From Myxococcota bacterium (GTDB lineage Bacteria; Myxococcota_A; Polyangia; Palsa-1104; JAEUJZ01), in assembly GCA_025057315.1 (NCBI GenBank), contig JANWXW010000105.1:1-64000 (forward strand): DNA of 64,000 nt, given 5' to 3'. The translations under genes were made by a program, and so were the position numbers. This document shows, piece after piece, positions 1-10,477 of the stretch (positions are counted from its first letter, which is position 1; the number at the start of each line of letters is the position of its first letter). The notes below the pieces were generated by a model, which was not told the DNA's origin, did not search any database, and saw nothing but the letters and a program-made list of their open reading frames with translations.

Positions 1-141
1 CGTGCCGACCGGATGCACATCTTGCGGCGCGCCGGCGGCCCAGAGCGGCGCATTCCGGTCTCTTACCCGGCCATCGTCCGAGGCGGTCGGACGGAAATGA
101 ACCTGCTTTTGCTGCGCGGCGACGTGCTCCTGGTCCCGTGA
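1..141 (+). CDS. C-terminal end of a polysaccharide export (Wza/SLBB-type) protein, partial
   Basis: Only the last 46 codons are present; the gene begins outside the window. The visible tail ends in NLLLLRGDVLLVP, which follows the usual close of Wza-type outer-membrane export proteins, where the last SLBB/soluble domain ends in an N-x-x-L-x-x-GDV-x-x-VP pattern. Such proteins form the channel that moves capsule or exopolysaccharide across the outer membrane. The stop TGA overlaps the GTG start of a glycosyltransferase gene, so the two are probably translated together, and that neighbour supports a polysaccharide role. The call rests on a short tail, so another SLBB-containing protein is possible. 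Confidence 0.6.
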   Translation, partial: RADRMHILRRAGGPERRIPVSYPAIVRGGRTEMNLLLLRGDVLLVP

Positions 142-968
142 CACCACTGCCGCCCGACCGCTGCGTGGACATCCTGGGCGTGCGCTTCCCGCGCTGGCAG
201 GCGGAGGAGGCGTTGGCCTGGTTGTTGTCCCGCCTGTCCCAGCAGGAGCCCACTGGGGTGTGCTTTCCCGACATGTCCACCTTGAACCTGGCGGCACGGC
301 GGCCTTCGTTCCGGGCCCTGCTGCAACGCCGGGTCTACACGCTCAACGACGGCGCGGGGCTGGCCTGGGCGGCGCGGCGCCAGGGACGGCCGTTTCCGGA
401 CAACCTGAACGGCACCGACCTGTGCCCGCGGCTGCTGGCGGCGGTACCGGCGGGCACGCGGGTTTATCTGTTGGGCGGACGGCCGGGGGTGGCTGAGCGG
501 GCCGCGGGCGTGCTGGCCAGCCGCTATCCGCACCTGGCGCTGGTTGGGCACCACCATGGCTACCTGGGGGAGGCGGAAGAAGATGCGGTGGTGCGGGAGC
601 TGCGGCGGCAGCGGCCACAGATCGTGCTGGTGGCCATGGGCAACCCGCTCCAGGTGGAGTTTATCGATCGGCACATGGGGGATCCGGCGCTGCGCGGCAC
701 GCTCTGGCTGGCCGTTGGCGGGCTGCTCGACTACTATGGCGGGGGGCTGCGGCGCGCACCGCAGTGGATGCGGCGCGCCCGCCTGGAATGGCTGCACCTG
801 GTGCTGCATCAGCCGCACAAGGCGCGGCGGTACCTGCTGGGCATCCCGCAGTTTCTTCTCCGCTGCCTCTGGGCCGGGCTGCGTGGCACGCACCAAGCGC
901 CCCCTACGCCAGAGGCACTGGGCACCGCGCTGCCCGGTCCGGGTCTCGCGGACAAAACAAAAACCTGA
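138..968 (+). CDS. WecG/TagA/CpsF-family glycosyltransferase (GT26)
   Basis: 276 aa starting at a GTG that overlaps the previous stop. The whole protein fits the GT26 family, which transfers an N-acetyl-mannosaminyl-type sugar to a polyprenyl-linked acceptor at the inner face of the membrane. Visible family marks are LNDGAG with Asp71 at the place of the catalytic Asp of TagA, NLNGTDL following it, the Rossmann-like stretch VYLLGGRPGVAE, VAMGNPLQVEFI (family pattern G-x-P-x-Q-E), and the C-terminal RAPQWMRRARLEWLH block typical of full-length members. Together with the upstream export-protein tail it suggests an exopolysaccharide or O-antigen-like locus continuing left of the window. The sugar donor cannot be told from sequence. 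Confidence 0.88.
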   Translation: MTPLPPDRCVDILGVRFPRWQAEEALAWLLSRLSQQEPTGVCFPDMSTLNLAARRPSFRALLQRRVYTLNDGAGLAWAARRQGRPFPDNLNGTDLCPRLLAAVPAGTRVYLLGGRPGVAERAAGVLASRYPHLALVGHHHGYLGEAEEDAVVRELRRQRPQIVLVAMGNPLQVEFIDRHMGDPALRGTLWLAVGGLLDYYGGGLRRAPQWMRRARLEWLHLVLHQPHKARRYLLGIPQFLLRCLWAGLRGTHQAPPTPEALGTALPGPGLADKTKT

Positions 969-998
969 TACAAAGAGTAGATTTAGATGGTGTAATCT

Positions 999-3900
999 GT
1001 GACCTACCTCCCCGTCGCGCCCGCCGCGCTGGACCTGGGCAGCCTCGCTGTGGCCGGACCCCTCCTGCGCCTGGAGGAGCCGGTCGGGGTGGGCCCGCTG
1101 CGCCTCACTGCCCTGCAGATCGATCAGGGGCTGGAGGCGAGTCCCCTTCCAGCACGCTGGCAGCGACGCCGCGGCACGCTTGTGCATGCCGAGCTGGCGG
1201 TGGAGCAGGAGGCGCTGTCGGCATGGCTGCAGGGCCCTGTGGGCCAACGGCTGCGTGCAGCCGGTGTGGAGCGCTTGGCGCTGCGCCTGGGGCCATCCCT
1301 GCTGGCGATCACGGCCCAGCTGCTCTCGGGTGGACGGCGGCTGTGGCTCACCGCGCGGGGGCGGGTGTTGGCGCGAGGGGTCCAGGTCGGGCTCGCCTTG
1401 GAAGGCGTGCGCTGCCATGGCTTCAGCCCGGTGCCCACGGCGTTCACCGGCCACTTGTTGGGCCAGGCGGTGGTACGCGAGCTGGTGCCTGCCCCGCCCG
1501 GCTGGCCTGCGTTGGTGGAGATGGCCGCCCCATCGGAGCTGCGCGGCGACCTGCTGCGGCTATGCCTGCTGTCGCTGCTGCCTGCACGGGGGCTGCGGCT
1601 ACCCGCGCTCAGCGGGGTGTCGCTGACCGAGGTGCGGCTCCAGGAGGGGCAGCTAGAGCTTCGCTTTTCACCGCCGGGCGACTCGCCCCCCCTGGGACAG
1701 AGCGCAGAGCCTGGCTCTTTGGCCGAGGCGGATTGCCTGCTGGCCAGCGGAGAGACAGAGGCCGCGCTGTCAGCCTATGAACGGCTGGCGCGGGGCGGCG
1801 CCCCGTGGGCCGATCTGGCCCGTCTGCGGCGCCTGCAGGTGCTCCTCAGCATGCCACCGCGGCACGGAGAGGCGGAGGCGCTGGCGCTGGCCGAGCTGGA
1901 GCGCAACGATCGCACCGCGGCAGCCCTGCTGGCCCTGGCCATAATCGAAGCGGAGCGAGGGCAGGCAGCGCGGGCAGCGGCGCGCTATGTGGCCCTGTCG
2001 GAGCTGGCGGACAACACACCCGAGGAAGTGGCCACCGCGGCCCTGTGCGCGGCCGAGCTGCTCCTGCCCCGGGACGAGAAGGAGGGTGTGCGTTGGCTGG
2101 AGCGGGCAGCGGCCATCCCCGGGGGGCTGGCCTCCACACGGGCCTCGGCGCTGCTTTCTGATCATTATATTCAGGCGGGGCGCTGGCAGGACCTGGCCCA
2201 CCTGGAGGAGCGGCTGCTGGGCATGGCGCCGGCTGGCCCCGACCTGGTGCGCCGCTACCTGCGCCTGGGAGCCCTGTACCTGGACCACGTGGGGGATCCT
2301 GCGCAGGCGCGGATCGCCGTGGAGCAAGCCCTGCGGCTCGCCCCGGACAATGCAGCTGCCTGGGAGCTCAAGGCCCGTCTGCTGGAGGCCCAGAGCCCCC
2401 CAGAGCCGCAAGCGGTGCTGGCCGCCCTGGACCGGGCAGCGGCGCTGTCACCGCCAGAGGCTGCTGCTGACCTGCTGCTGCGGGCCGGTGCCCTGTGCGA
2501 GCGCTGTGGCGATGTCGAGGGGGCCCTGGCCCGCTATCGCCAGGCCGTGGCCTGCCAGCCAGGGACGGCGCAGGCACTGGAGCGGAGCGCGGAGCTGCTC
2601 CGGGAGCAGGGCCGGAACGCAGAGGCGCGTGCGGCCTACGAGTCGCTGCTGGAGTGCGCCCCGGGTGGTGAGGCGGGCGATGGCATGCGACGGCGGGCCT
2701 TGCTGGCGCTAAGCCGCATCGCCCTGGCTGACCCGGCGGGCCGGCCGCTTGGCCGCGGTTATCTCGGCCGTGCCCTGGCCCTAGGGGGAGAGCGCGATCC
2801 TGAGGTGCTGCTGGCCTGGGCCGACCTGGAGGAGGCGGACGGACACCTGGATGCGGCGGACAGGGCCCTGGGACGGCTGGAGGACCTGGGCGTGCGCGAC
2901 CACATGCTCCGCCGGGCTGAGGTGCTGCTCCGGCTCGGACGTGCCGCTGAGGCGATCGCCGTGGCCGAGCGCACGGTGGTACTGCGCCCAGACCAGGCCG
3001 GGCCAGCGCTGCGGGTGCTGGCCCGGGCGCGCCAGATCATGGGGGATGCGCGCGGGCTGCGGGAAGCGCTGGAGCGGCTGGTGGAGATTGAGCCGGAGGA
3101 CGCGTACGCCCGAACGGAGCTGGGCCGGGTGCTGGCCATGGGCGGAGACCTGGCGGCAGCGCGGGCGCAGCTGGTGCGCGCCGGCCGAGATCCGGCGGCG
3201 CTGGAGCTGCTGACGGAGGTCCTCAGTCGCCAGCGCGACGAAGAGGCTCTGATCGATGCGCTCTCCGAGCTGGCCGATTGCCTCGCTCAGGACCCGGAGC
3301 GGCGCGCAGTGCGTGCCTCTGCCCTGGGCCGGCTGGCGGAGCTGTTGGCGCGCAAGGGCCGTTTGCGCGAGGCCGAGCGGCACTTGGAGGAGGCACTGCC
3401 GCTGCTCCCGGCAGAAGAGGAGGCTGCCGCTGCCATCGGTGAGGCGGCGTTGCTGCTTGGTCGGTATGCAGATGCCCGTCGGGCTTGGGCACCGCTGCTG
3501 TCCGAGACACGGGGGCCCCATCCCAGCCTGCCGCTGCGCCTGGTGCGGCTGGGGGAGCTGGGGGAGCGGGACCATCCCGAGGAGGCGCTGGCCGACTTCC
3601 GTCGTGCGCTATCCAGCGGGGCCCGGGGAGCAGAGCGGGCGCGCGCCCACCGCGGTGTGATTCGCCTGGCAAGCCGCGTGGCCCTGCTGCGCGATCCGTC
3701 CGATCAAGGTGGGGCCCAGGAGGCTTTGGTGCAGGCTCTGGTGCAGGCTGCCGAGGATCCGCGCACCGAGGAGCTGGCGCCAGCGCGGGCGGCCCTGCTG
3801 GTACAGGCCGGCGACATCCGCCGCCAGCAAGAGCGCACGGCCGAGGCGGTGACGCTGTACGAACGCGCGCTGGCCATCGACCCGATGAGCCTTGGAGCGT

Positions 3901-6900
3901 TGGATGGGCTCGAGCAGATCTTCACCCGGCTCGATGAACCGAGTCGGCTCGCCGAGGTGCTGGCAGCCAGGGCGCGTGCGCTGTCCAGCCGGCCTGCAGA
4001 ACGCAAACAAGTTCTGGGGCGTCTGGGAGCCCTGTACGCCGGGCGGCTCGGTCGCCGTGACCTAGCACGAGAGGCCTACCGCCAGGCCTTGGCGCTCGAC
4101 CCGACCTATCACCCAGGCCTGATCTTTCTTGCAGAAGATGCGCACAAGCGCGGTGACCACGGCGCCGAGCTGGCTCACCTCAAGCGCCTTGCCAGCCTCG
4201 ATGCCCAGGCACCCCTGTCGGCGGCAGAACGAGCCGAGATCCACGCCCGCCTGGCCCAGCTCCACCGCCGTGCTGGCCGCCACGAGGAGGCAGAACGGCA
4301 GGCGCTGTTGGCACTTCGCTACGATCCGGAGCACGCGCAGGCACTCGCGCTGCTGGACGAGCGCTACAGCGCCTCTGGACGGCATGCCGAGCTGGCAGAG
4401 ATCCTTCTGCGGCGGGCTCATGTCGAGCAGGAGGCAGTCGAACGGCGGGATGCCCTGGTCCGCCGGGCCGGTCTTCTCGACGAGGGTCTGGGGAACCCGC
4501 AGCTGGCGCTACAGGCCTACCACGATCTGGTGCGCCTCGCTCCCGACCCGGCGGCGTGCATTCGGCTGGCCGAGCTGGCCGCGCAGCAGCAGGCGTTCGA
4601 TGAGATCCAGGACGTGGCGCCGGTCGTGGGCCGGGCGCTCCTGGACAACAGCCGGGCCGCCGAGGCGATCCCAGTCCTGCTGGCTGCTGCCCGACGCGGC
4701 GCAGGCGAGCCGCTCTTTGCCCTGCTGGCCGAGGCCTACGAGGCCATTGGCGACAGCGACCGAGCGGCCGATGCCTGGAGCGCAGCAGGCCGTGCCGCTG
4801 ATCCCGTACGCCGCGCCGAGGCCCTGGTGAAGGCCGGCCGGCTGGAGGAAGCCATGGCAGCGTGGGTCTCAATTGCCTCCTCTGAACCCGCGTTGGCCGA
4901 GCAGGCACGCAGGTCCGCAGCCACGTTGGCCCGCCAGGCGATGGTTGAGCACCCCGAAGAGGCTCCGGCTTGGGCGCGGCGGCTGCTGGAGGTCGAGCCG
5001 CAGGACGCCGAGGCACTGGCGCTGTGCCTGAGAGCGCGCCCAACCGAAGCGGCAGGCCTGTTGGATGCGCTCGGCAGCCGCCTTGCCACCGAGGAGGCAG
5101 CCGCCACCTGGCACGCTGCCGCGCTGCTGCTGCCCGAGTCAGAGCAGGAGATGCGGCGCGAACTGCTCCGTCGATCTGTCGCTGTGGCGCCAACCCCTCA
5201 GAGGGTGCTGCTGCTTGCTTCCCTAGAGGAAGGACCGCGGCGGCGGCAGGTCCTGGAGGCCGGCCAGGCACGCTTTCCGAGCGATCCGGACCTGGCCCTG
5301 GCGCTGGCCGAGGCAGCCCCCGACAGCGCGCTGGCTGTCCTGGAGCAAGCAATCGCGGCGCAAGAGGGGCATGCCGACGACGGGGCGCGCCATGCCCGGA
5401 CGAGGTTGCTGTGCGCCGCTGCCCGATGGGCCCGAGAGGCCGGGGACCGCCGCGCTGCACGGGCCTTTTTGCGGCGTGCTGGCGAGGCGGAAGAGGCCCT
5501 GCACGCTCTGGTGGACCTGGATCGGGAGCGGCTGCTAGAGGCAGCAGAAGGTGACGAGGACGACCTGCTCCCCGTGCTGACGCAGCTCCGGGAGCGGAAG
5601 CTGGCCACGCCGGAGGAGCTGCGTGCGCTGGCCCGCCTGCTCACCGCTCGGGGCCAGTATGCCGAGGCGGCACGGCTGCATCGAGAGGCCGGCGGCGAGC
5701 CCGACGAGCTGCTAGCTGATCTAGAGACATCCGGGCGGTACCGCGAGCTGCTGGTGGCGCTGGCTGAGCATGCTGCCGTGCTCCCGGAGCAGGCCCGGCG
5801 GCTGCATCGATACGGGGCTCGCATCGCCGAGCACCACCTAGGCGATCGCCATCAGGCAGCCGTGCTGTTGGAACAGGCTGCTTTCAGCCAGGGACCGCAG
5901 GAAGAAGCAGCCGAGCTGTGGGCGCAGGCCGGGGCGCTGTGGAACCAGCTCGGACAGAGAGAACGCGGGGCGGCGGCGCTCGGCCGGGCCCTGACGGCCG
6001 GCGGAGAGAAGACACCAGGGGTGCTGCTGGCCCTAGCTGACTACAGCTTTGACGAGGGAGATTGGGACAGCGCGGCGCGCCACTACCGACGCGCCCTCGC
6101 CGTGGGTCAGGTGCCTGGTCCAGAGCGCGGCCGCGTGCGCCTCCGGCTGGCCGCCATTGAGCGCCGCCGCGGCAATGCTGTGGCCGAGGAGCAAGAGCTG
6201 GCTGCTGCGGTCGAGGCAGGAGCTGGTGCCCAGGCCTGGCCTGCCCTGGCAGCGCTGTTCCGCAGTCAGGGAGAGATGGCCCGCCTAGGGGCAGCCCTGC
6301 TTGCCTGGGCCGACTATGAGAGCGGTGAGTCCCGGCTATCGCTGCTGCGTCAGGCAGGCGCGCTGGTCGGCCCCACCCTCCTGCCGCGGGTGGACGACGA
6401 GTTGATCCGCCTCGATGCCGACGACGAGACAGTGCGCGACCGGGTGCTGGCACGGCTGCGACAAGGGGGCGATGCGCAGGCTTTGGCCGCAGCGCTGGCG
6501 CGCGACGTGAAGAAGAGCACCGGGCTCCGGCGCGTCGCCGCCGCCCGCGAGCTGGCGGCCCTGTGCGAGCAGCTGGGCGATATAGTGGCCACCGCACGGG
6601 CATGGTCCGAGGTGCTGCAGGCCAGCCCGGAGGCCGACCGGGATGCCCAGGAGGCGCTCGGCTGGCTGCTCCGCCTGCATCAGGCTGGTGTGGCTCTGCC
6701 TCCGGAAGCGATGGCCGAGCTGCGCGTGCATCTGCTAGAGCGCGGACGGCTCCAAGCTTACCTGGCTGCCCTCGAGGCGGAAGCGGAGCGCTGCCGGGAT
6801 CACAACCCGACTCACCGGGCAGAGCTGCTGCGGATGGCTGCAGAGCTGTGCGAGGCCTTGGACGATGCCGCCGGCGCTGCGGGGCGCTGGTTGCGACTGT

Positions 6901-9900
6901 GCACCGCCCAGGGCGAATCGGGTGAGGCGCTCACGCGGGCACGGCATCAGCTCCGCCGGCTGTGTGAGAGCGAGCGGGCGGAAGAGGCTCTCCAGCTCGT
7001 CGAGGACGAGCTGCGGCGGGGGGGGCCGGGCGGCGCGGTGGGCCTGCGCGTAGCCCAGGCCGAGATACTGGCGCACCTAGGCCGCCCCGAGGAAGCCATT
7101 GGTCACCTGGACCTGGCGCTGGTGCACGAGCCTGACTCCGGCCCAGCCCATGCCCTGCTGGGCCTGCTGCTGGCCCAATCGTCCCAGCCATTGGAGAGCG
7201 CCCGGGGGCTGCCGCACCTGCTGCTAGCCGTTGGTGCCCCCGATGTGGAGCCCCATGAGGCCGGCGAGTGCGCTCTGTGCGCTGCCGAAATCCTTATGGC
7301 CAGGGTGGACCATGACCCGCACCTGGCCTCCCAGCTGACACCCGGAACAGAGCGTCCTGATCCACGATGGCTGCTGGAGCGGGCGGCTGAACTTCTTCCA
7401 GGCGACCGTCGTCCGCTTGACGCGCTGTTGCACCTGGCCGTGGAGCAAGGGCAGGACGACCGCGCCGTCCTGCTCCTGGAGCAGCTACTCCACCTCGTAC
7501 ACGAGGACACCGAGCGGTCGCGGCTGCTGGTCGAGCAGGCGGCGATTCTAACGAGGCTAGGCCGCTTGGACGAGGCCGAGGCGGCCGCCAGTCAGGCGGT
7601 GCGGTTGAGCCCGCAAATGTATGAGGCGCGGCGGGCGCAGCGGCTGGTGTGGGCGCGGCGCGGCCAGAGTCAGCAGGCCGAGTTGCACTGCCATCGCGAG
7701 TTGGAGGGAGTCGAGGACCCGTCTCTGCGCGCGACCCTGTTGCTGGAACTGGCGCTGCTGCGCCAGGAGCGTGGCGACATGGAGGGCGCGATCCAGGCCT
7801 GTGTGGAGGGGGGCCAGCTCGGCTCCAGCGCTGCCTGCCAGGAGGCTTTCCGCATCCTGAGCTCGCTGGGGCGGCACGTGGAGGCGGCCGACTTGGCAGT
7901 CCGAGCCTCTCACCACCTGGAGGAGGCCCAGGCGGGCCCGATGTTGCTGGCCGCGGCAGCCATGGCGCAGAAGGCGGGCGATGTAGAACGCGCGCGCACT
8001 TGCCTCGAACAGGCATGCGGCCTGCCATCGGTGGCGCTGGAAGCCCAGCACCAGCTGCTGGTGCTGGAAGGTGGCTCGGATCCAGCTTCGCAGCGACAGG
8101 CCCTGCTCAGCCGCTTGGTGGAGGCCCAGGGGCAGATGCGCCTTGCTCTCCTTCGCCGCCTCCTGCTGCTGGCCCTAGAGACCAATGACGATGCAGAGGC
8201 ACGGGTGTGGGCCGCCGAGCTGTTTCAGCACAGCCCGGACGACGACCTGGCCTTCCGCGTGCATCACCGCCTGCTCAGCCAGGACGGCGACCCGTTGGCC
8301 CTGTGCCAGATGTGGCTGCGCCGGGCGGAGGGTCTGACCGAGCCGCTGGCCCGTGCTGATGCCCTATGCACAGCCGCTTCGATCGCCAGCGAGTCCCTCG
8401 GTGACCTGACCATGGCAGAACGGCACTATCAGATGGCGCTGGAGGCGCTGCCAGGCCATCTGTCTGCCGTCTTCGGCCTGGCCGACCTGGCCTACAGGCG
8501 GGGGGACTACGAGCGTGCCCGGGCGCTGTACGAATCCATCCCAGAGGTACCACCAGGCTGCCCGGACGCGGGCGAAATCCTGCGCCGCCGGGGCGAGCTC
8601 GCCGAGGCGGCCGGAAATCAGGATGGGGCGCTGAGTGCTTATCGCCAGATGCTCGAGGTTGGTCTGCGCCTGCGCGAGGCCTCGCCAAGCACGGGCCTGG
8701 ACGAGGTGGGAGCCGCGCTGGCCCCGGACATCATCGTTCGGGCGGCCGAGGAGCTGACACGCCTGCACCAGCAACGGGGCGAGTATGGCGAGGCACTCTG
8801 CGCGCTACGGCACCTGCTGCCGTATATGCCCGAGGGCGATGCAGAGGAGAGTCGGACCCGGCGCGCGCACCTGTGGCTGCACCTGGCTTGGCTGGCCCTC
8901 CAGGCTGGAGAGCTCGCCGAGGCCGAGAGCCACCTGGGTGGGCTGCTCGCCAGCGATCCGGACAGCCGGCAAGGGTTGCTGCTCCTGGTGGAGCTCTACC
9001 ACGCCATGGGCCGACCGCTGGAGGCAGCCCAGGTTCTGTCGCGGCTCGCTGAGTTGGCCGAGTCGCCGGCGGAGCGGGCCGATATGCTGTACGAGCGCGG
9101 CGCCCTCATTGAGGTGCACCTGGGTGATCCAGCGCAGTCCTTCCAAATGTACCAGCAGGCACTGGAGGCCGTGCCGGGGCATGCGCCGTCTCTGCGGCGT
9201 CTGATTGTTCTGCACCTGCGGGAGGCCAACGGCGTGGGCGTTGCCGAGGCAGTGCGGGAGCTGGAGGAAGCTGGCCAGGGATTGGAGGACGTGCAGTACC
9301 TGGGAGGCATCGGCATGGCCCTGGCGGGCGAGAACGAACAAGCCGATCGGTTGCTGCGGGGTGCCAGCGCCGAGCAGCTGGCCCAGGCGCTGAGCGCCAT
9401 TGGCCTGCCGCCGCCGGGCGATCTGAGCCTGCTCGATGAGCCCATTGCTGCAGCGGTGCGAGCGCTAGGCGGCACGGCCGGTTTGCCTGCCCTGGAGGCC
9501 GCGCTGTACGATCGCCTTCGTGCTGCTCCTTCGGGTGTCGATGTCGGCGCGCGCCAGATCCTAGCGCGGCTGGCCGAGTTGCGGGGTGAGCCGCGGGCGC
9601 GCGTCCACTTGTCGGTGCTGGCCTTCCTGCTGCCCGACGGCTACGCCGCGCAGCGGCTGGAGGTGCTTGGCCCGGCGCCTCCTCGCACGCTCGGGGCAGA
9701 TCCCTTCCTTAGCTCGGGCCCCAACCCACTGCGGGATGCCCTTGCCGTGCTCGGCCAGCACCTGCATGGCTTTCCGGAGGCTGCCTTGCCTCTGTCAGCG
9801 GACTGGGGCCTGAGGCTCCGCTCGCTCGGCCATGCTGTCGGCCTCGCCAAGCTGGACGTTGCCATCGTCGAGACGCTGCCAGCTGGCGAGGAGCCGGCGC

Positions 9901-10439
9901 GGTGTGACCCGACCCATCCTCCGCGGCTGCGCCTGCTCCGCCGTCTAACGGCTGATCCTGCTCAGGCGCGCTTTGCAGCGCTGCGTGCGCTGCGCCTGCT
10001 GCAGTTCGGTGTTCCCCTGGTCCAGGGCCGCAGCCCAGCCGAGGTCGCGGCGCTGCTACGGGCTACGGCGTGGCTGCTGGAGCCTACCCCGACACCGCCG
10101 CAGGACCCCCTGGTCGACTCATGGATCTCGACGTTGCGCTCGCTGCCTTTCCCCCTTGAGTCGTTCCCTCCGAAGGTGCGTGCCGAGGCCCGGGCGGCGC
10201 TGTCGGCCTGCTGCGAGCAGCTGGCGACGGAACCGTCCTACCTAGAGACAGCGCTACCAGACTTTGTCGAGTCGGCGCAGCGGGCGGCGGAGCGCCAGGC
10301 GTGGGCCGAGACCGGAGACCTGCTAGCGGCCCTGCGCGCCCTGGCCCCCTGGCCCCTGGACGAGCCTACAGCGCGTCTGACCGCGCTGCAGATGCCAGCT
10401 CTGGTGCAGCTGATCGGTTTTGCCGACCAGCAGAGCTGA
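999..10439 (+). CDS. Giant tetratricopeptide-repeat protein, 3146 aa
   Basis: A single uninterrupted frame of 3146 codons. The chosen start is a GTG at 999, 30 nt after the glycosyltransferase, inside a short AT-rich pocket with no clear Shine-Dalgarno, so the start is uncertain. Residues about 1-235 form a non-repeat domain rich in predicted beta strands. From about residue 240 to 2760 the protein is a long solenoid of degenerate TPR units (recurring A-x-x-x-Y/L-x-x-A-L-x-x-x-P patterns). About 2850-3146 is a separate C-terminal domain with a segment (ALRALRLLQFGVPLVQGRS) that resembles the end domain of other large Myxococcota TPR proteins. No signal peptide or membrane span is seen, so it is probably cytoplasmic. 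TPR solenoids bind proteins; the partner is unknown. Position suggests, but does not show, a link to polysaccharide synthesis. Confidence 0.85.
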   Translation: MTYLPVAPAALDLGSLAVAGPLLRLEEPVGVGPLRLTALQIDQGLEASPLPARWQRRRGTLVHAELAVEQEALSAWLQGPVGQRLRAAGVERLALRLGPSLLAITAQLLSGGRRLWLTARGRVLARGVQVGLALEGVRCHGFSPVPTAFTGHLLGQAVVRELVPAPPGWPALVEMAAPSELRGDLLRLCLLSLLPARGLRLPALSGVSLTEVRLQEGQLELRFSPPGDSPPLGQSAEPGSLAEADCLLASGETEAALSAYERLARGGAPWADLARLRRLQVLLSMPPRHGEAEALALAELERNDRTAAALLALAIIEAERGQAARAAARYVALSELADNTPEEVATAALCAAELLLPRDEKEGVRWLERAAAIPGGLASTRASALLSDHYIQAGRWQDLAHLEERLLGMAPAGPDLVRRYLRLGALYLDHVGDPAQARIAVEQALRLAPDNAAAWELKARLLEAQSPPEPQAVLAALDRAAALSPPEAAADLLLRAGALCERCGDVEGALARYRQAVACQPGTAQALERSAELLREQGRNAEARAAYESLLECAPGGEAGDGMRRRALLALSRIALADPAGRPLGRGYLGRALALGGERDPEVLLAWADLEEADGHLDAADRALGRLEDLGVRDHMLRRAEVLLRLGRAAEAIAVAERTVVLRPDQAGPALRVLARARQIMGDARGLREALERLVEIEPEDAYARTELGRVLAMGGDLAAARAQLVRAGRDPAALELLTEVLSRQRDEEALIDALSELADCLAQDPERRAVRASALGRLAELLARKGRLREAERHLEEALPLLPAEEEAAAAIGEAALLLGRYADARRAWAPLLSETRGPHPSLPLRLVRLGELGERDHPEEALADFRRALSSGARGAERARAHRGVIRLASRVALLRDPSDQGGAQEALVQALVQAAEDPRTEELAPARAALLVQAGDIRRQQERTAEAVTLYERALAIDPMSLGALDGLEQIFTRLDEPSRLAEVLAARARALSSRPAERKQVLGRLGALYAGRLGRRDLAREAYRQALALDPTYHPGLIFLAEDAHKRGDHGAELAHLKRLASLDAQAPLSAAERAEIHARLAQLHRRAGRHEEAERQALLALRYDPEHAQALALLDERYSASGRHAELAEILLRRAHVEQEAVERRDALVRRAGLLDEGLGNPQLALQAYHDLVRLAPDPAACIRLAELAAQQQAFDEIQDVAPVVGRALLDNSRAAEAIPVLLAAARRGAGEPLFALLAEAYEAIGDSDRAADAWSAAGRAADPVRRAEALVKAGRLEEAMAAWVSIASSEPALAEQARRSAATLARQAMVEHPEEAPAWARRLLEVEPQDAEALALCLRARPTEAAGLLDALGSRLATEEAAATWHAAALLLPESEQEMRRELLRRSVAVAPTPQRVLLLASLEEGPRRRQVLEAGQARFPSDPDLALALAEAAPDSALAVLEQAIAAQEGHADDGARHARTRLLCAAARWAREAGDRRAARAFLRRAGEAEEALHALVDLDRERLLEAAEGDEDDLLPVLTQLRERKLATPEELRALARLLTARGQYAEAARLHREAGGEPDELLADLETSGRYRELLVALAEHAAVLPEQARRLHRYGARIAEHHLGDRHQAAVLLEQAAFSQGPQEEAAELWAQAGALWNQLGQRERGAAALGRALTAGGEKTPGVLLALADYSFDEGDWDSAARHYRRALAVGQVPGPERGRVRLRLAAIERRRGNAVAEEQELAAAVEAGAGAQAWPALAALFRSQGEMARLGAALLAWADYESGESRLSLLRQAGALVGPTLLPRVDDELIRLDADDETVRDRVLARLRQGGDAQALAAALARDVKKSTGLRRVAAARELAALCEQLGDIVATARAWSEVLQASPEADRDAQEALGWLLRLHQAGVALPPEAMAELRVHLLERGRLQAYLAALEAEAERCRDHNPTHRAELLRMAAELCEALDDAAGAAGRWLRLCTAQGESGEALTRARHQLRRLCESERAEEALQLVEDELRRGGPGGAVGLRVAQAEILAHLGRPEEAIGHLDLALVHEPDSGPAHALLGLLLAQSSQPLESARGLPHLLLAVGAPDVEPHEAGECALCAAEILMARVDHDPHLASQLTPGTERPDPRWLLERAAELLPGDRRPLDALLHLAVEQGQDDRAVLLLEQLLHLVHEDTERSRLLVEQAAILTRLGRLDEAEAAASQAVRLSPQMYEARRAQRLVWARRGQSQQAELHCHRELEGVEDPSLRATLLLELALLRQERGDMEGAIQACVEGGQLGSSAACQEAFRILSSLGRHVEAADLAVRASHHLEEAQAGPMLLAAAAMAQKAGDVERARTCLEQACGLPSVALEAQHQLLVLEGGSDPASQRQALLSRLVEAQGQMRLALLRRLLLLALETNDDAEARVWAAELFQHSPDDDLAFRVHHRLLSQDGDPLALCQMWLRRAEGLTEPLARADALCTAASIASESLGDLTMAERHYQMALEALPGHLSAVFGLADLAYRRGDYERARALYESIPEVPPGCPDAGEILRRRGELAEAAGNQDGALSAYRQMLEVGLRLREASPSTGLDEVGAALAPDIIVRAAEELTRLHQQRGEYGEALCALRHLLPYMPEGDAEESRTRRAHLWLHLAWLALQAGELAEAESHLGGLLASDPDSRQGLLLLVELYHAMGRPLEAAQVLSRLAELAESPAERADMLYERGALIEVHLGDPAQSFQMYQQALEAVPGHAPSLRRLIVLHLREANGVGVAEAVRELEEAGQGLEDVQYLGGIGMALAGENEQADRLLRGASAEQLAQALSAIGLPPPGDLSLLDEPIAAAVRALGGTAGLPALEAALYDRLRAAPSGVDVGARQILARLAELRGEPRARVHLSVLAFLLPDGYAAQRLEVLGPAPPRTLGADPFLSSGPNPLRDALAVLGQHLHGFPEAALPLSADWGLRLRSLGHAVGLAKLDVAIVETLPAGEEPARCDPTHPPRLRLLRRLTADPAQARFAALRALRLLQFGVPLVQGRSPAEVAALLRATAWLLEPTPTPPQDPLVDSWISTLRSLPFPLESFPPKVRAEARAALSACCEQLATEPSYLETALPDFVESAQRAAERQAWAETGDLLAALRALAPWPLDEPTARLTALQMPALVQLIGFADQQS

Positions 10440-10452
10440 GCCGAAGCTGGTT

Positions 10453-10477
10453 CCCCTCTGCTGCCCGTTCTGAGGGG
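10453..10477 (+). terminator. Weak hairpin after the TPR gene
   Basis: CCCCTC (10453-10458) and GAGGGG (10472-10477) can pair across a 13-nt loop 13 nt after the stop codon of the giant TPR gene. There is no T-run behind it, so it is at best a weak or Rho-assisted end point. Confidence 0.25.

Noticed and set aside
1770..2411. Many long antisense frames across the TPR gene
   Set aside because: GC-rich coding DNA leaves open frames on the other strand; none has a domain, a ribosome site or a family match.
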